15,181 nt of DNA. Source: Roseovarius sp. (GTDB lineage: Bacteria; Pseudomonadota; Alphaproteobacteria; Rhodobacterales; Rhodobacteraceae). Positions 1 through 6,765 of the stretch are shown piece after piece; the first letter of the stretch is position 1; every line of letters begins with the position of its first letter. Location of the stretch: assembly GCA_021767845.1 (NCBI GenBank), contig JAASSQ010000046.1:1-15181 (forward strand), in the 5' to 3' direction. The position numbers and the translations under genes were made by a program. Below the pieces are notes generated by a model that saw only the letters and a program-made list of their open reading frames with translations, ran no database searches and had not been told where the DNA came from.

Positions 1-836
1 AGCGCCACCACCACGACATCCGCACCGAAGGCGGTGATCCGGTCGAGCGCGGTGTCGAGCGCCTTCAGGAAGCTTTCGTCATCGGTGCCGCGCGGCAATG
101 GCAGGTTGAGATTGTAACCGAGCCCCCGGCCCTCGCCGCGTTCGTCGGCATGCCCCCAGAAGAAGGGATAGAAGCGCACCGGATCGGCGTGGATCGAGAC
201 GGTCAGCACATCGTCCCGGTCATAGAAGATGCCCTGCGTGCCGTTGCCGTGGTGAACATCCACATCGAGGATCGCGGGCCGCAAGCCCTGCGCGCGCAGC
301 CGTTCGGCGGCGATGCCGGAATTGTTGAGGAAACAGAACCCGCCCGCCAGATCGCCGAACGCATGGTGCCCCGGCGGGCGCGACAGGGCATAGGCCGCAC
401 CGGCACCTTCTGCCACCAGATCCGCGCCGGTGATCGCCGATTGCGCCGACCAGTAGGCCGCCTCCCACGTGCCTTCACCGATCGGGCAGGCCGTGTCGGC
501 CTGGTGGTAGCCCGCCTGCCCCACGGCAGAACGCGGATAGCTGTCGGTGCGGTTGGCGGGGTGGATGTTGGGAATCACCTCGTCGCCCGCGTCGGGGATG
601 CGTTGCCAGCGGGTATAGATGTTTTGCAGGAAGGTGACGTATTCGGGCGAATGCAGCGCCGCGATCGGCCCCAGCCCGGCATCCTTGGGGGACTCGATGG
701 TGCAGCCGGCTGCCAGCGCGCCATCGGTCAGCTTTTCGATGCGGGCGGGTTGTTCGGGGCTTGGCAGAACCTTGCCGTTGGCCATGAAATGCTTGGGATC
801 ATGCCGCCATTGGCGGTCGTCGAAAATCGCCTTCAT
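1..836 (-). CDS. Acetylpolyamine amidohydrolase / class II HDAC-fold deacetylase (C-terminus cut by window edge)
   Basis: This is a zinc-dependent amide hydrolase of the arginase/deacetylase fold. The family removes acetyl groups from acetylated amines or lysines. 278 codons are visible and the frame runs off the left edge. Seen: the RPPGHHAF motif with the catalytic His pair (about residues 157-158), and DVDVHHGNGTQ with the expected zinc ligands D193 and H195. The stretch YPFFWGHADERGEG is typical of the bacterial acetylpolyamine amidohydrolase branch. The last zinc ligand (Asp of a GFD-type motif) should lie just beyond DVVVVAL, outside the window. The start ATG overlaps the stop of the acetyltransferase gene (ATGA), with AAGGA about 7 nt upstream, so it is translationally coupled as a distal operon gene. 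There is no signal peptide, so it is cytoplasmic. The true substrate is unknown. I infer a small acetamido catabolite made by the same operon rather than a histone-like protein. Confidence 0.88.
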   Translation of the reverse strand, partial: MKAIFDDRQWRHDPKHFMANGKVLPSPEQPARIEKLTDGALAAGCTIESPKDAGLGPIAALHSPEYVTFLQNIYTRWQRIPDAGDEVIPNIHPANRTDSYPRSAVGQAGYHQADTACPIGEGTWEAAYWSAQSAITGADLVAEGAGAAYALSRPPGHHAFGDLAGGFCFLNNSGIAAERLRAQGLRPAILDVDVHHGNGTQGIFYDRDDVLTVSIHADPVRFYPFFWGHADERGEGRGLGYNLNLPLPRGTDDESFLKALDTALDRITAFGADVVVVA

Positions 837-1321
837 CCTGCGTCCTTCATCAATCTTTGCAGCCCGTCGGGGCCCAGTTTCATCACCGTCGCGCCGGTCT
901 GCGGCACAAAGCCCAGCCTGTCATAGAACCGTCGCGACGCGGTTGAATGATCGTAGACCGCCAGCGTCAGCCAATCTGCGGCCCAGAGCTTTGCGGCGCG
1001 CGCCCCGACAGCCGCCAGAAGCCGCCGGCCCAGCCCGAGACCGCGTATAACGGGATCGACCCAGAGATCCGACACGTAAACACCGGCGGCGCCGCGGACC
1101 GTCGAGAAGGTCGGGCTGAAGAGTGCGGCACCGCACAGCCGGTCGCCGTCCAGCGCCAGAAGTGCATGGGCCGAGGGGCAGTCGGAAAACAGGGCCTTTC
1201 CCAGCAAGTCCGGCCCGGCCAGATGCGCGTCCCCCAGATCGGCGCTGAGCGCGCGCAGGGCCTGATCCAGCAGCGCCAGATCATCATCGGTACGCACCGG
1301 GCGAAAGGTAATCTCGTTCAT
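833..1321 (-). CDS. GNAT-family N-acetyltransferase
   Basis: This 162-residue protein has the GNAT fold and transfers acetyl from acetyl-CoA to an amine. Seen: motif A around residues 81-110, with a beta strand (VYVSDLWVDP) followed by the acetyl-CoA pyrophosphate loop R93-GLGLG and a helix. The C-terminal motif B region is YDHSTASRRFYDRLGF, where the Tyr is the usual general-acid position. The length is normal for a one-domain GNAT. It starts 4 bp after the stop of the BKACE gene and its stop overlaps the start of the deacetylase gene, so it is embedded in the catabolic operon. I see no good Shine-Dalgarno sequence before its ATG, which fits translational coupling. Its acceptor cannot be read from the sequence. 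A small amine handled by the operon is the most economical guess, and protein or antibiotic acetylation are alternatives. Confidence 0.9.
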   Translation of the reverse strand: MNEITFRPVRTDDDLALLDQALRALSADLGDAHLAGPDLLGKALFSDCPSAHALLALDGDRLCGAALFSPTFSTVRGAAGVYVSDLWVDPVIRGLGLGRRLLAAVGARAAKLWAADWLTLAVYDHSTASRRFYDRLGFVPQTGATVMKLGPDGLQRLMKDAG

Positions 1322-1325
1322 GGTG

Positions 1326-2252
1326 TCAGATCGCGGTTCGGTCCGCGCCTTTCAGCCCCAGCATATCGCGCGCCCGGTCCGGCGAGGCAACCGTCCGGCC
1401 GAGCTCTTCGACGATGCGGCGGATCTTGGCGACCTGTTGGGCGTTGGTTTCGGCCAGTTGCCCGCGCGCGATGGTCAGGCTGTCTTCCAGCCCGACGCGC
1501 ACATGCCCGCCCATCGTGGCGGCCATCGTGACCAGCGGCATCTGGTGACGACCCGCCGCCAGCACCGAGAACATGTAGTCGGCACCGAACAGCTTGTCGG
1601 CCATGCGCACCATATGCGTCAGGTTTTCGGGGTCCGCCCCCATGCCCCCCAGCACGCCGAACACGAACTGAATGAAATAGGGCGGCTGGACCAGCCCGCG
1701 GTCCGCGAAATGGCGCAGCATGTAGAGATGCGACAGGTCATAGCATTCGAACTCGAACCGCGCGCCGCGCTCTTGGCCCAGGTCGGTCAGGATGCGGGCG
1801 ATGTCGCGTGGCGTGTTCTTGAAGACCAGATCGTCGCTGTTTTCCAGGAACGGTTTTTCCCAGTCGTATTGCCACTCGCTGATCTTCTCTGCGGCCGGGT
1901 AGAGCGCGAAATTCATCGACCCCATGTTGAGCGAGGCCATCTCGGGCGCGGCCTTGAGAGGCGCGGCAAGACGCTGGTCCAGCGTCATGATCGCACTGCC
2001 GCCGGTCGAGAGGTTCAGCACCGCATCGCAGCCCTGGTGGATGCGGGGCAGGAAGGCCATGAAATGATCCACCTCGGCCGAGGGTTTGCCGGTTTCGGGG
2101 TCGCGTGCGTGCAGGTGCAGGATCGAGGCGCCCGCCTCGGCGGCGCCAAGGGCGTGGTCGGTGATCTGCTCCGCCGTGACCGGCAGGTGCGGCGACATGG
2201 ACGGCGTATGGATCGACCCCGTGACCGCGCAGGTGATGATGATGTCCGACAT
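1326..2252 (-). CDS. BKACE-family beta-keto acid cleavage enzyme (3-keto-5-aminohexanoate cleavage-like, DUF849)
   Basis: This 308-residue TIM-barrel protein belongs to the family of Kce from lysine fermentation. The family cleaves a beta-keto acid with acetyl-CoA to give acetoacetate and a shortened acyl-CoA. Seen: the zinc ligands HLHAR (H46, H48) and the C-terminal GGHVRVGLEDSL segment. R252, E256 and D257 have the same spacing as the catalytic Arg, third zinc ligand and Asp of Kce (R226, E230, D231 from memory). NLSTGGS (80-86) is the expected Ser-containing loop. At residue 14, where Kce has a Glu after TG, this protein has Ile (TGSIHTPS), so a substrate other than 3-keto-5-aminohexanoate is likely. 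The gene lies 14 bp after the aminotransferase, which could supply its keto acid. A dehydrocarnitine- or other beta-keto-acid-specific member is possible, but no carnitine genes are in view. Confidence 0.9.
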   Translation of the reverse strand: MSDIIITCAVTGSIHTPSMSPHLPVTAEQITDHALGAAEAGASILHLHARDPETGKPSAEVDHFMAFLPRIHQGCDAVLNLSTGGSAIMTLDQRLAAPLKAAPEMASLNMGSMNFALYPAAEKISEWQYDWEKPFLENSDDLVFKNTPRDIARILTDLGQERGARFEFECYDLSHLYMLRHFADRGLVQPPYFIQFVFGVLGGMGADPENLTHMVRMADKLFGADYMFSVLAAGRHQMPLVTMAATMGGHVRVGLEDSLTIARGQLAETNAQQVAKIRRIVEELGRTVASPDRARDMLGLKGADRTAI

Positions 2253-2266
2253 GAAGGGGCCTTGAC

Positions 2267-3628
2267 TTATGCGATCTTGTCCAGCTCGGGGCGGATCTCG
2301 TCGGTGAATTGCGCCAGCGAGGCGTCGAGCATCCCGGTGATCTCGTCCAGATGGGTTTCGGTCACGATCATCGGCGGGGCGACGATGATGTGATCGCCTT
2401 CCAGCCCGTTGCGAGTGCGCCGGGAATAGACGATCAGGCCGTTTTCGTAGGCGATGTTCACGAAACGGTCGAACGCCTTGAGGTGCTTGGGCAAGGGCGC
2501 CTTGGTGGTGCGGTCCGACATGAACTCGAACGCCGTCAGCAGCCCCATGCCGCGCACGTCGCCGATGATGGAATGGCGTTGCATCAGCCCGCGCAGCCTG
2601 TCCAGCAGCTTGTCGCCCATAATCGCCGCGTTGCGGGTCAGGCCCTGCCGCTCGATCTCGTCCAGAACGGCCACGCCGGCCGCGCAGGCCAGCGGGTTTC
2701 CGGCATAGGTATAGCCATGCAGGAAGCCGCCATCGTCCAGCACGGCCTCGACCAGCCGCTCATGCGCGGCCATGGCGCCAAGCGGCACGTAGCCCGCGGC
2801 AAAGCCCTTGGACATCACGATGATGTCAGGGGACAGGTTCCAATGCTCGGCGGCGAGGAAGGCGCCGGTGCGGCCCGCGCCGGTCATCACCTCGTCGAGG
2901 ATCAGAAGCACGCCGTATTTGCGGCAGATCTCCTGCACGCGCTCCATGTAGCCGCGCGGCGGCGGCAGCGCCCCGGTCGAGGCGCCGCCCACCGGCTCGA
3001 CCATGAAGGCCAGAACCGTGTCCGGGCCTTCGGCGAGTATCCGCTCTTCCAGCATGTCGGCATAGTGATGGCCCGTCGCCTCGTCCTCGGGGTCGAGCCC
3101 GTCAAGATAGGCGGTCGGCGCCGGCACCTTGGGCATCGGCTGCATCATTGGCTCGAAAGGCCGGGTCAGCGGCTCGTAGCCGGTGACCGCCAGCGCGCCG
3201 AGGGTGCAGCCGTGATAGCTGGGTGAACGGGTGATGATCTTCCAGCGGTTGTCCTGCCCGATGGCTAGCGTGTATTGGCGTGCAAGCTTGATCGCGCTTT
3301 CCACCGCCTCGGACCCACCCGACACGAAGAACACGCGGTTCAATCCCTCGGGGCAGAGCGCCGCGGTCTTGGCGGCCAGTGTCTCGGACGCTTCGGTTTC
3401 GAAATGCAGACGGTAGCCGAAGGTGGATTTCGCCATCTGGCGGCGCATCGCCTCGAGCACGTTTTCATTGGAATGGCCGATATTGCAGACCATCGCACCG
3501 CTCGAGCCGTCAAGATAGCGCTTTCCGTCCACGTCCCACATGTAGACGCCGCGCGCCTGATCCAGCACCGGGCGGCGCTGACGGCCCTGGTAGAACAGGT
3601 GGCTGGGTCGATCGGTCATGGCAGTCAT
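2267..3628 (-). CDS. Class III (omega/aspartate-family) PLP-dependent aminotransferase
   Basis: This 453-residue fold-type I aminotransferase moves an amino group from a non-alpha (often omega or beta) position to a keto acid, with PLP as cofactor. Seen (numbering from the chosen start): the phosphate-binding GGSEAVE at about 104-110, SYHG at about 147-150 with the ring-stacking aromatic, Asp245 in LDEVMTGAGRTG for the PLP nitrogen, and the Schiff-base Lys274 in MSKGFAAGYVPLGA. The length is normal for the class. An ATG 21 bp further upstream (3649) is in frame but lies deep inside the ATPase gene. I chose 3628 because it forms an ATGA overlap with the ATPase stop, and an ATG at 3619 is the alternative. 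It sits between transporter genes and the BKACE gene, so it probably makes the beta-keto acid from the imported amino compound. Beta-alanine, taurine, GABA or putrescine-type transaminases share these motifs, so the substrate is open. Confidence 0.9.
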   Translation of the reverse strand: MTAMTDRPSHLFYQGRQRRPVLDQARGVYMWDVDGKRYLDGSSGAMVCNIGHSNENVLEAMRRQMAKSTFGYRLHFETEASETLAAKTAALCPEGLNRVFFVSGGSEAVESAIKLARQYTLAIGQDNRWKIITRSPSYHGCTLGALAVTGYEPLTRPFEPMMQPMPKVPAPTAYLDGLDPEDEATGHHYADMLEERILAEGPDTVLAFMVEPVGGASTGALPPPRGYMERVQEICRKYGVLLILDEVMTGAGRTGAFLAAEHWNLSPDIIVMSKGFAAGYVPLGAMAAHERLVEAVLDDGGFLHGYTYAGNPLACAAGVAVLDEIERQGLTRNAAIMGDKLLDRLRGLMQRHSIIGDVRGMGLLTAFEFMSDRTTKAPLPKHLKAFDRFVNIAYENGLIVYSRRTRNGLEGDHIIVAPPMIVTETHLDEITGMLDASLAQFTDEIRPELDKIA

Positions 3629-4698
3629 TGTCCCGGCAGAGCGGCGCAATCCTGCGGCCGCAGGTGGATGTTCACGTTCGTCCCCTCGGCAAAGGGATGC
3701 CCGTCGATCATGTTGATCGCCTGAAGCTGCGTGTCGCCTGCACGCACGAAGTAGCGCACGGCCTGCCCCTGGTAATCCACGGTTTCGACGGTGGCGGGCA
3801 CCGAGACCACGCCCTCGGGCGCCTCGGAGGTGGACAGGAGAAGCTTCTCGGCGCGTACGACCAGCTTGGCGGGGCCTTCGGTTTCGATCAGGGGGGCCTT
3901 GTCGGCGGGGATGTCCAGCTTGCCGAAAATCGGTGCCTCGACCGTCACATGGGCGCCGGCCTTGGTGCAGCGCGCGTCCATGATGTTCGACGCGCCAAGG
4001 AAATTGGCAACGAATTCGCTGGCGGGCGTGTTGTAGACCTCTTCGGGCGCGCCGACCTGTTCGACGCGGCCTTCGGACATCACGACGATCTCGTCGGACA
4101 TCGCCAGCGCCTCGGACTGGTCGTGGGTGACGAAGATTGTGGTGACGCCGATGCGCTCCTGGATGCGCTTGAGTTCGACGCGCATATCCTCGCGCAGGTT
4201 GGCGTCGAGCGCCGACAGCGGCTCGTCCAGCAGCAGAACATCGGGTTCGATCACGATGGCGCGGGCAAGCGCGATGCGCTGCTGCTGGCCGCCCGAAAGC
4301 TCCTTGGGGTAGCGGTGCGCGACATGCGGCAATTGCACCAGTTCCAGCGCCTTTTCAACGCGGCGAGGGATCTCGGAGCTGGGAACATCGCGGTATTTCA
4401 GGCCGAAGGCCACGTTGTCGGCCACGGTCTTGTGCGGGAACAGGGCATAGTTCTGGAACACCAGGCCAAGGTTGCGCTTATGGATCGGCACGTCGTTCAC
4501 GCGCTTGCCACCGATCAGGATCTCGCCCTCGGTCGGGTCCAGAAGCCCCGCGATCATGCGCAGGTTCGTCGTCTTGCCGCAGCCCGACGGCCCCAGCAGG
4601 GTGACGAACGCACCTTCCGCGATCTCCAGCGACGAGCGGTGAACGGCGGTGAAATTGCCGAACCGCTTGACGATATTGTTCAGGGTGACGGAGCTCAT
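3625..4698 (-). CDS. ABC transporter ATP-binding protein, polyamine/opine (PotA-like) type
   Basis: This 357-residue ATPase powers the importer encoded just upstream. Seen: Walker A GPSGCGKT (36-43), Q-loop Q82 in FQNYALFP, signature LSGGQ (134-138), Walker B VLLLDE (154-159) with a D-loop SALD, and H-loop His192 in FVTHD. The last 110 or so residues (VRAEKL, VDYQGQ, HLRPQDCAAL) form the TOBE regulatory domain of the PotA/MalK class. The start is supported by GGAGG about 6 nt upstream of the ATG. It follows the solute-binding protein gene after 82 bp that contain a hairpin, and its stop overlaps the aminotransferase start. It acts at the cytoplasmic face of the inner membrane with the two permeases. 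The family transports spermidine, putrescine and related cationic or amino compounds. The exact ligand is not shown by the sequence. Confidence 0.95.
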   Translation of the reverse strand: MSSVTLNNIVKRFGNFTAVHRSSLEIAEGAFVTLLGPSGCGKTTNLRMIAGLLDPTEGEILIGGKRVNDVPIHKRNLGLVFQNYALFPHKTVADNVAFGLKYRDVPSSEIPRRVEKALELVQLPHVAHRYPKELSGGQQQRIALARAIVIEPDVLLLDEPLSALDANLREDMRVELKRIQERIGVTTIFVTHDQSEALAMSDEIVVMSEGRVEQVGAPEEVYNTPASEFVANFLGASNIMDARCTKAGAHVTVEAPIFGKLDIPADKAPLIETEGPAKLVVRAEKLLLSTSEAPEGVVSVPATVETVDYQGQAVRYFVRAGDTQLQAINMIDGHPFAEGTNVNIHLRPQDCAALPGQ

Positions 4699-4704
4699 CC
4701 AGGG

Positions 4705-4710
4705 CCTCCA
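4705..4710 (-). promoter_or_regulatory. Ribosome binding site of the ABC ATPase gene
   Basis: GGAGGC on the minus strand, 6 nt before the ATG at 4698. It fixes that start and shows that the ATPase is translated from its own site rather than by coupling. Confidence 0.6.
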
Positions 4711-4739
4711 GCGGCGGGAAAATCATCTACGGGCTGGCC

Positions 4740-4758
4740 CCGGCGCGTGCGGCGCCGG
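4740..4758 (-). terminator. Intercistronic hairpin between solute-binding protein and ATPase genes
   Basis: A perfect 7-bp stem (CCGGCGC / GCGCCGG, 5-nt loop) sits in the 82-bp gap just downstream of the solute-binding protein stop. There is no T-run after it on the minus strand. It is therefore more likely an mRNA-protecting or attenuating hairpin, raising binding protein over membrane components, than a full terminator. This role is inferred. Confidence 0.45.
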
Positions 4759-4780
4759 AGCCTTGCCAGGGGTCTCGGGC

Positions 4781-5935
4781 TCAATAGCCCTTCTGCACGC
4801 GGCCGAAGGTTTTCGACCACTCCTGCTCATTGCCGTTCCAGTAGGCGGGATCGGCAAAGGTCAGCCCGTCCAGCTTGCCGGTCGGGTCAAATGCCGGCAA
4901 CGTCGGGATCTTGTCGCCCAGATCGACCTTCTGCGGATCGAGTGCGGGCGGATAGTTCTGCCCCTCGGCCACGGCGATCGAGGTCTCGGGCGCCAGCATG
5001 AAGTTCAGCAACTCCTCGCAGGCCTCCATCGGGCTGCCCTTGATGACGAACAGGCATTCCTGCCAGCCCATGCCGTTGGGCGGGTCGATATAGCCCATGT
5101 CGTGGCCCTGTTCCTGCAGGGCGTAGATGCGGCCCGACCAGCCCTCGGTCACGTAGACCTCTTCCTCGGCCAAGAGGCTCATCAACTCGGCGCCCGAGCC
5201 CCAGTATTTCACGCTCAGGTCACGGTGCTGGCGCACGGCGTCCCAGACGGCATCCATGTCCTCGATCGCGTTCGGGTTCTGCCCTGTCTGAAGGGCCGCG
5301 TACCAGATGCGCGTGCGCCAGTCGCTCCAGCCGGAAATCTTGTCCTTGTAGGCCTCGTCGATCAACAGCTTGGCGCCTTTTTCCTTGGCCTCGTCATCCG
5401 AAATATACTTGCGGTTGTAGGCCAGCCCGGTGGTGCCGTAGTCATAGGGCACGCAAGACAGCTTGCCGTCGCTGACATTGCGGAACACGTCGATCAGCTT
5501 GGGGATGACGTATTGCAGGTTGGGAATGTTGTCCTCGTTCAGAACGGTGCTGAGGCCAAGGTTGTGATAGCGCGCATAGTCGAACACGCCCGACAGGTGC
5601 GCGATGTTGTATTCGCCTTCCTGGCTGGCCTTGACGCGGCTGAGATATTCGTCGCCGCCACCGAAGGTGCCATCGACAACCTCGATTCCGGTCTTTTCGG
5701 TGTAGGGGGCAAAGGCATGTTCGCGGAACGCCTCGGATACGACGCCGCCCCAGCCATCAAAGCGCACCTGCTGCACCTCTTGGGCATGGGCGAACCTGGC
5801 GAAAGGTGTCTGCACGCCATAGGCCAGCCCGGCCGCCCCGATCAGGCCAAGGAAGCTGCGGCGATCCAGATCGCCGTTCATGTAGCGTTCGCGCAACCGT
5901 TCGTAGCGCGTGGTGTTGTCCATTTTGCGGGTCAT
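4781..5935 (-). CDS. ABC transporter periplasmic solute-binding protein, polyamine-type, Tat-exported
   Basis: This 384-residue extracellular solute-binding protein captures the ligand in the periplasm and hands it to the two permeases. Seen: an N-terminal twin-arginine signal with D-R-R-S-F-L-G (Arg25-Arg26), a hydrophobic stretch LIGAAGLAYG and a likely cleavage after AHA (about residue 51). The mature protein begins QEVQQVRFDGWGG. The fold resembles the PotD/PotF class: an early GWGG ligand loop, then the PYDYGTTGLAYNRK and VTEGWSGRIYALQEQG segments. The open frame continues upstream into permease sequence, but ATG 5935 is preceded by AGGAGA 5 nt away, so it is the true start. The Tat route is common for this group in marine alphaproteobacteria. 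The ligand is unknown and is inferred to be an amino or acetamido compound given the downstream enzymes. Confidence 0.93.
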   Translation of the reverse strand: MTRKMDNTTRYERLRERYMNGDLDRRSFLGLIGAAGLAYGVQTPFARFAHAQEVQQVRFDGWGGVVSEAFREHAFAPYTEKTGIEVVDGTFGGGDEYLSRVKASQEGEYNIAHLSGVFDYARYHNLGLSTVLNEDNIPNLQYVIPKLIDVFRNVSDGKLSCVPYDYGTTGLAYNRKYISDDEAKEKGAKLLIDEAYKDKISGWSDWRTRIWYAALQTGQNPNAIEDMDAVWDAVRQHRDLSVKYWGSGAELMSLLAEEEVYVTEGWSGRIYALQEQGHDMGYIDPPNGMGWQECLFVIKGSPMEACEELLNFMLAPETSIAVAEGQNYPPALDPQKVDLGDKIPTLPAFDPTGKLDGLTFADPAYWNGNEQEWSKTFGRVQKGY

Positions 5936-5940
5936 CGGTT

Positions 5941-5946
5941 TCTCCT
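5941..5946 (-). promoter_or_regulatory. Ribosome binding site deciding the solute-binding protein start
   Basis: AGGAGA on the minus strand, 5 nt before ATG 5935. The open frame runs much further upstream through the preceding permease gene, so this site settles the start. It is also the strongest site in the transport operon, in keeping with high demand for a binding protein. Confidence 0.7.
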
Positions 5947-5979
5947 TGTTGGATGGGTCATTGCGGGTGACGAGCGGTT

Positions 5980-6765
5980 CTAGGTGCCGCTCTTGGTTGA
6001 GAGTTTGCGCGCGATGGCCAGCCCCAGCAGGGGCAGGCCCACCGTCATCAAGATCATCACCGTGCCGAGCGCGTTGATCTCGGGGCTGATCGAGTTGCGC
6101 AGCATCGCGAAAATCTGGGTCGGCACGGTTTCCACCCCGCCGGGTTTCCAGAACAGCGTGCCGGTGATGTCGTCGAAACTGATGGTGAAGGCGAAGAGCG
6201 CCCCGGCCAGAACCGCCGGCAGCATCAGCGGCAGGGTGATCTGGAAAAAGGTCTGCCGCGGGCTGGCACCAAGGCTCAGCGCCGCTTCCTCGACATCGCG
6301 GCGGATCGAGACAAGCCGCGCCTGCACCACCAAGATCACGAAGGGCAGCGTGAAGATGACGTGCCCCAGCAGAAGCAGGGTGAAGCTCTTGTTGATCTGC
6401 AGGAAGTTCAGGAACAGCAGAAGGGCCACGGCCAGCACCACCTCGGGCACGAGGATCGGCGCGATCAGCAGGGTCGAGATCATGTTGGTCCCCGGCACCC
6501 TGTAGCGCACCAGCGCAAGGCTGGCCAGAACCCCGAGCGTGGTCGAGATCGCCGCGGTCAGCAGCCCGAGGATGATCGACGTGCGGAAGGCCCGCAGGAT
6601 CGCGTCGTTCTGGGCCAGTTCCACGAACCAGCGGAACGAGAACCCGGTCATGGGAAAGCTGCCGAACTGGCTGGCGTTGAAGGACAAAAGGACCACCACC
6701 GCCACCGGCAGGAACATGAACATGTAGACCAGGAAGGTCCACGCGCGGATCAGGTTCCAACCCAT
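5980..6765 (-). CDS. ABC transporter permease, PotC-like
   Basis: This 261-residue inner-membrane permease subunit is the second of the pair. Seen: about six hydrophobic segments (roughly residues 8-28, 62-86, 96-120, 127-150, 181-200 and 233-252). The cytoplasmic EAA coupling loop, E159-EAALSLGASPRQTFFQITLPL, contacts the ATPase. FNASQF and the FSFDDI-like stretch (TISFDDI) near residues 194-200 are typical of PotC/PotI proteins. It starts at 6765, where the ATG shares one base with the stop of the other permease (TGATG), so it is translationally coupled. It is followed after 44 bp by the binding protein gene. Its length matches the family. Confidence 0.95.
   Translation of the reverse strand: MGWNLIRAWTFLVYMFMFLPVAVVVLLSFNASQFGSFPMTGFSFRWFVELAQNDAILRAFRTSIILGLLTAAISTTLGVLASLALVRYRVPGTNMISTLLIAPILVPEVVLAVALLLFLNFLQINKSFTLLLLGHVIFTLPFVILVVQARLVSIRRDVEEAALSLGASPRQTFFQITLPLMLPAVLAGALFAFTISFDDITGTLFWKPGGVETVPTQIFAMLRNSISPEINALGTVMILMTVGLPLLGLAIARKLSTKSGT

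Noticed and set aside
1..836. A true histone or protein-lysine deacetylase role
   Set aside because: The sequence features point to the bacterial APAH-like branch, and the gene sits last in a small-molecule catabolic operon. A protein substrate cannot be excluded but has no support here.
3379..5001. Long plus-strand open frame opposite the ATPase and binding protein genes
   Set aside because: It is an antisense shadow typical of GC-rich codon use, rich in Arg/Pro/Ala and without a domain. The minus-strand genes are unambiguous.
4781..6760. A fusion of permease and binding protein in one 659-codon frame
   Set aside because: The upstream part is out-of-frame permease sequence with low-complexity composition. 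The binding protein has its own Tat signal and an AGGAGA ribosome site at 5941-5946.
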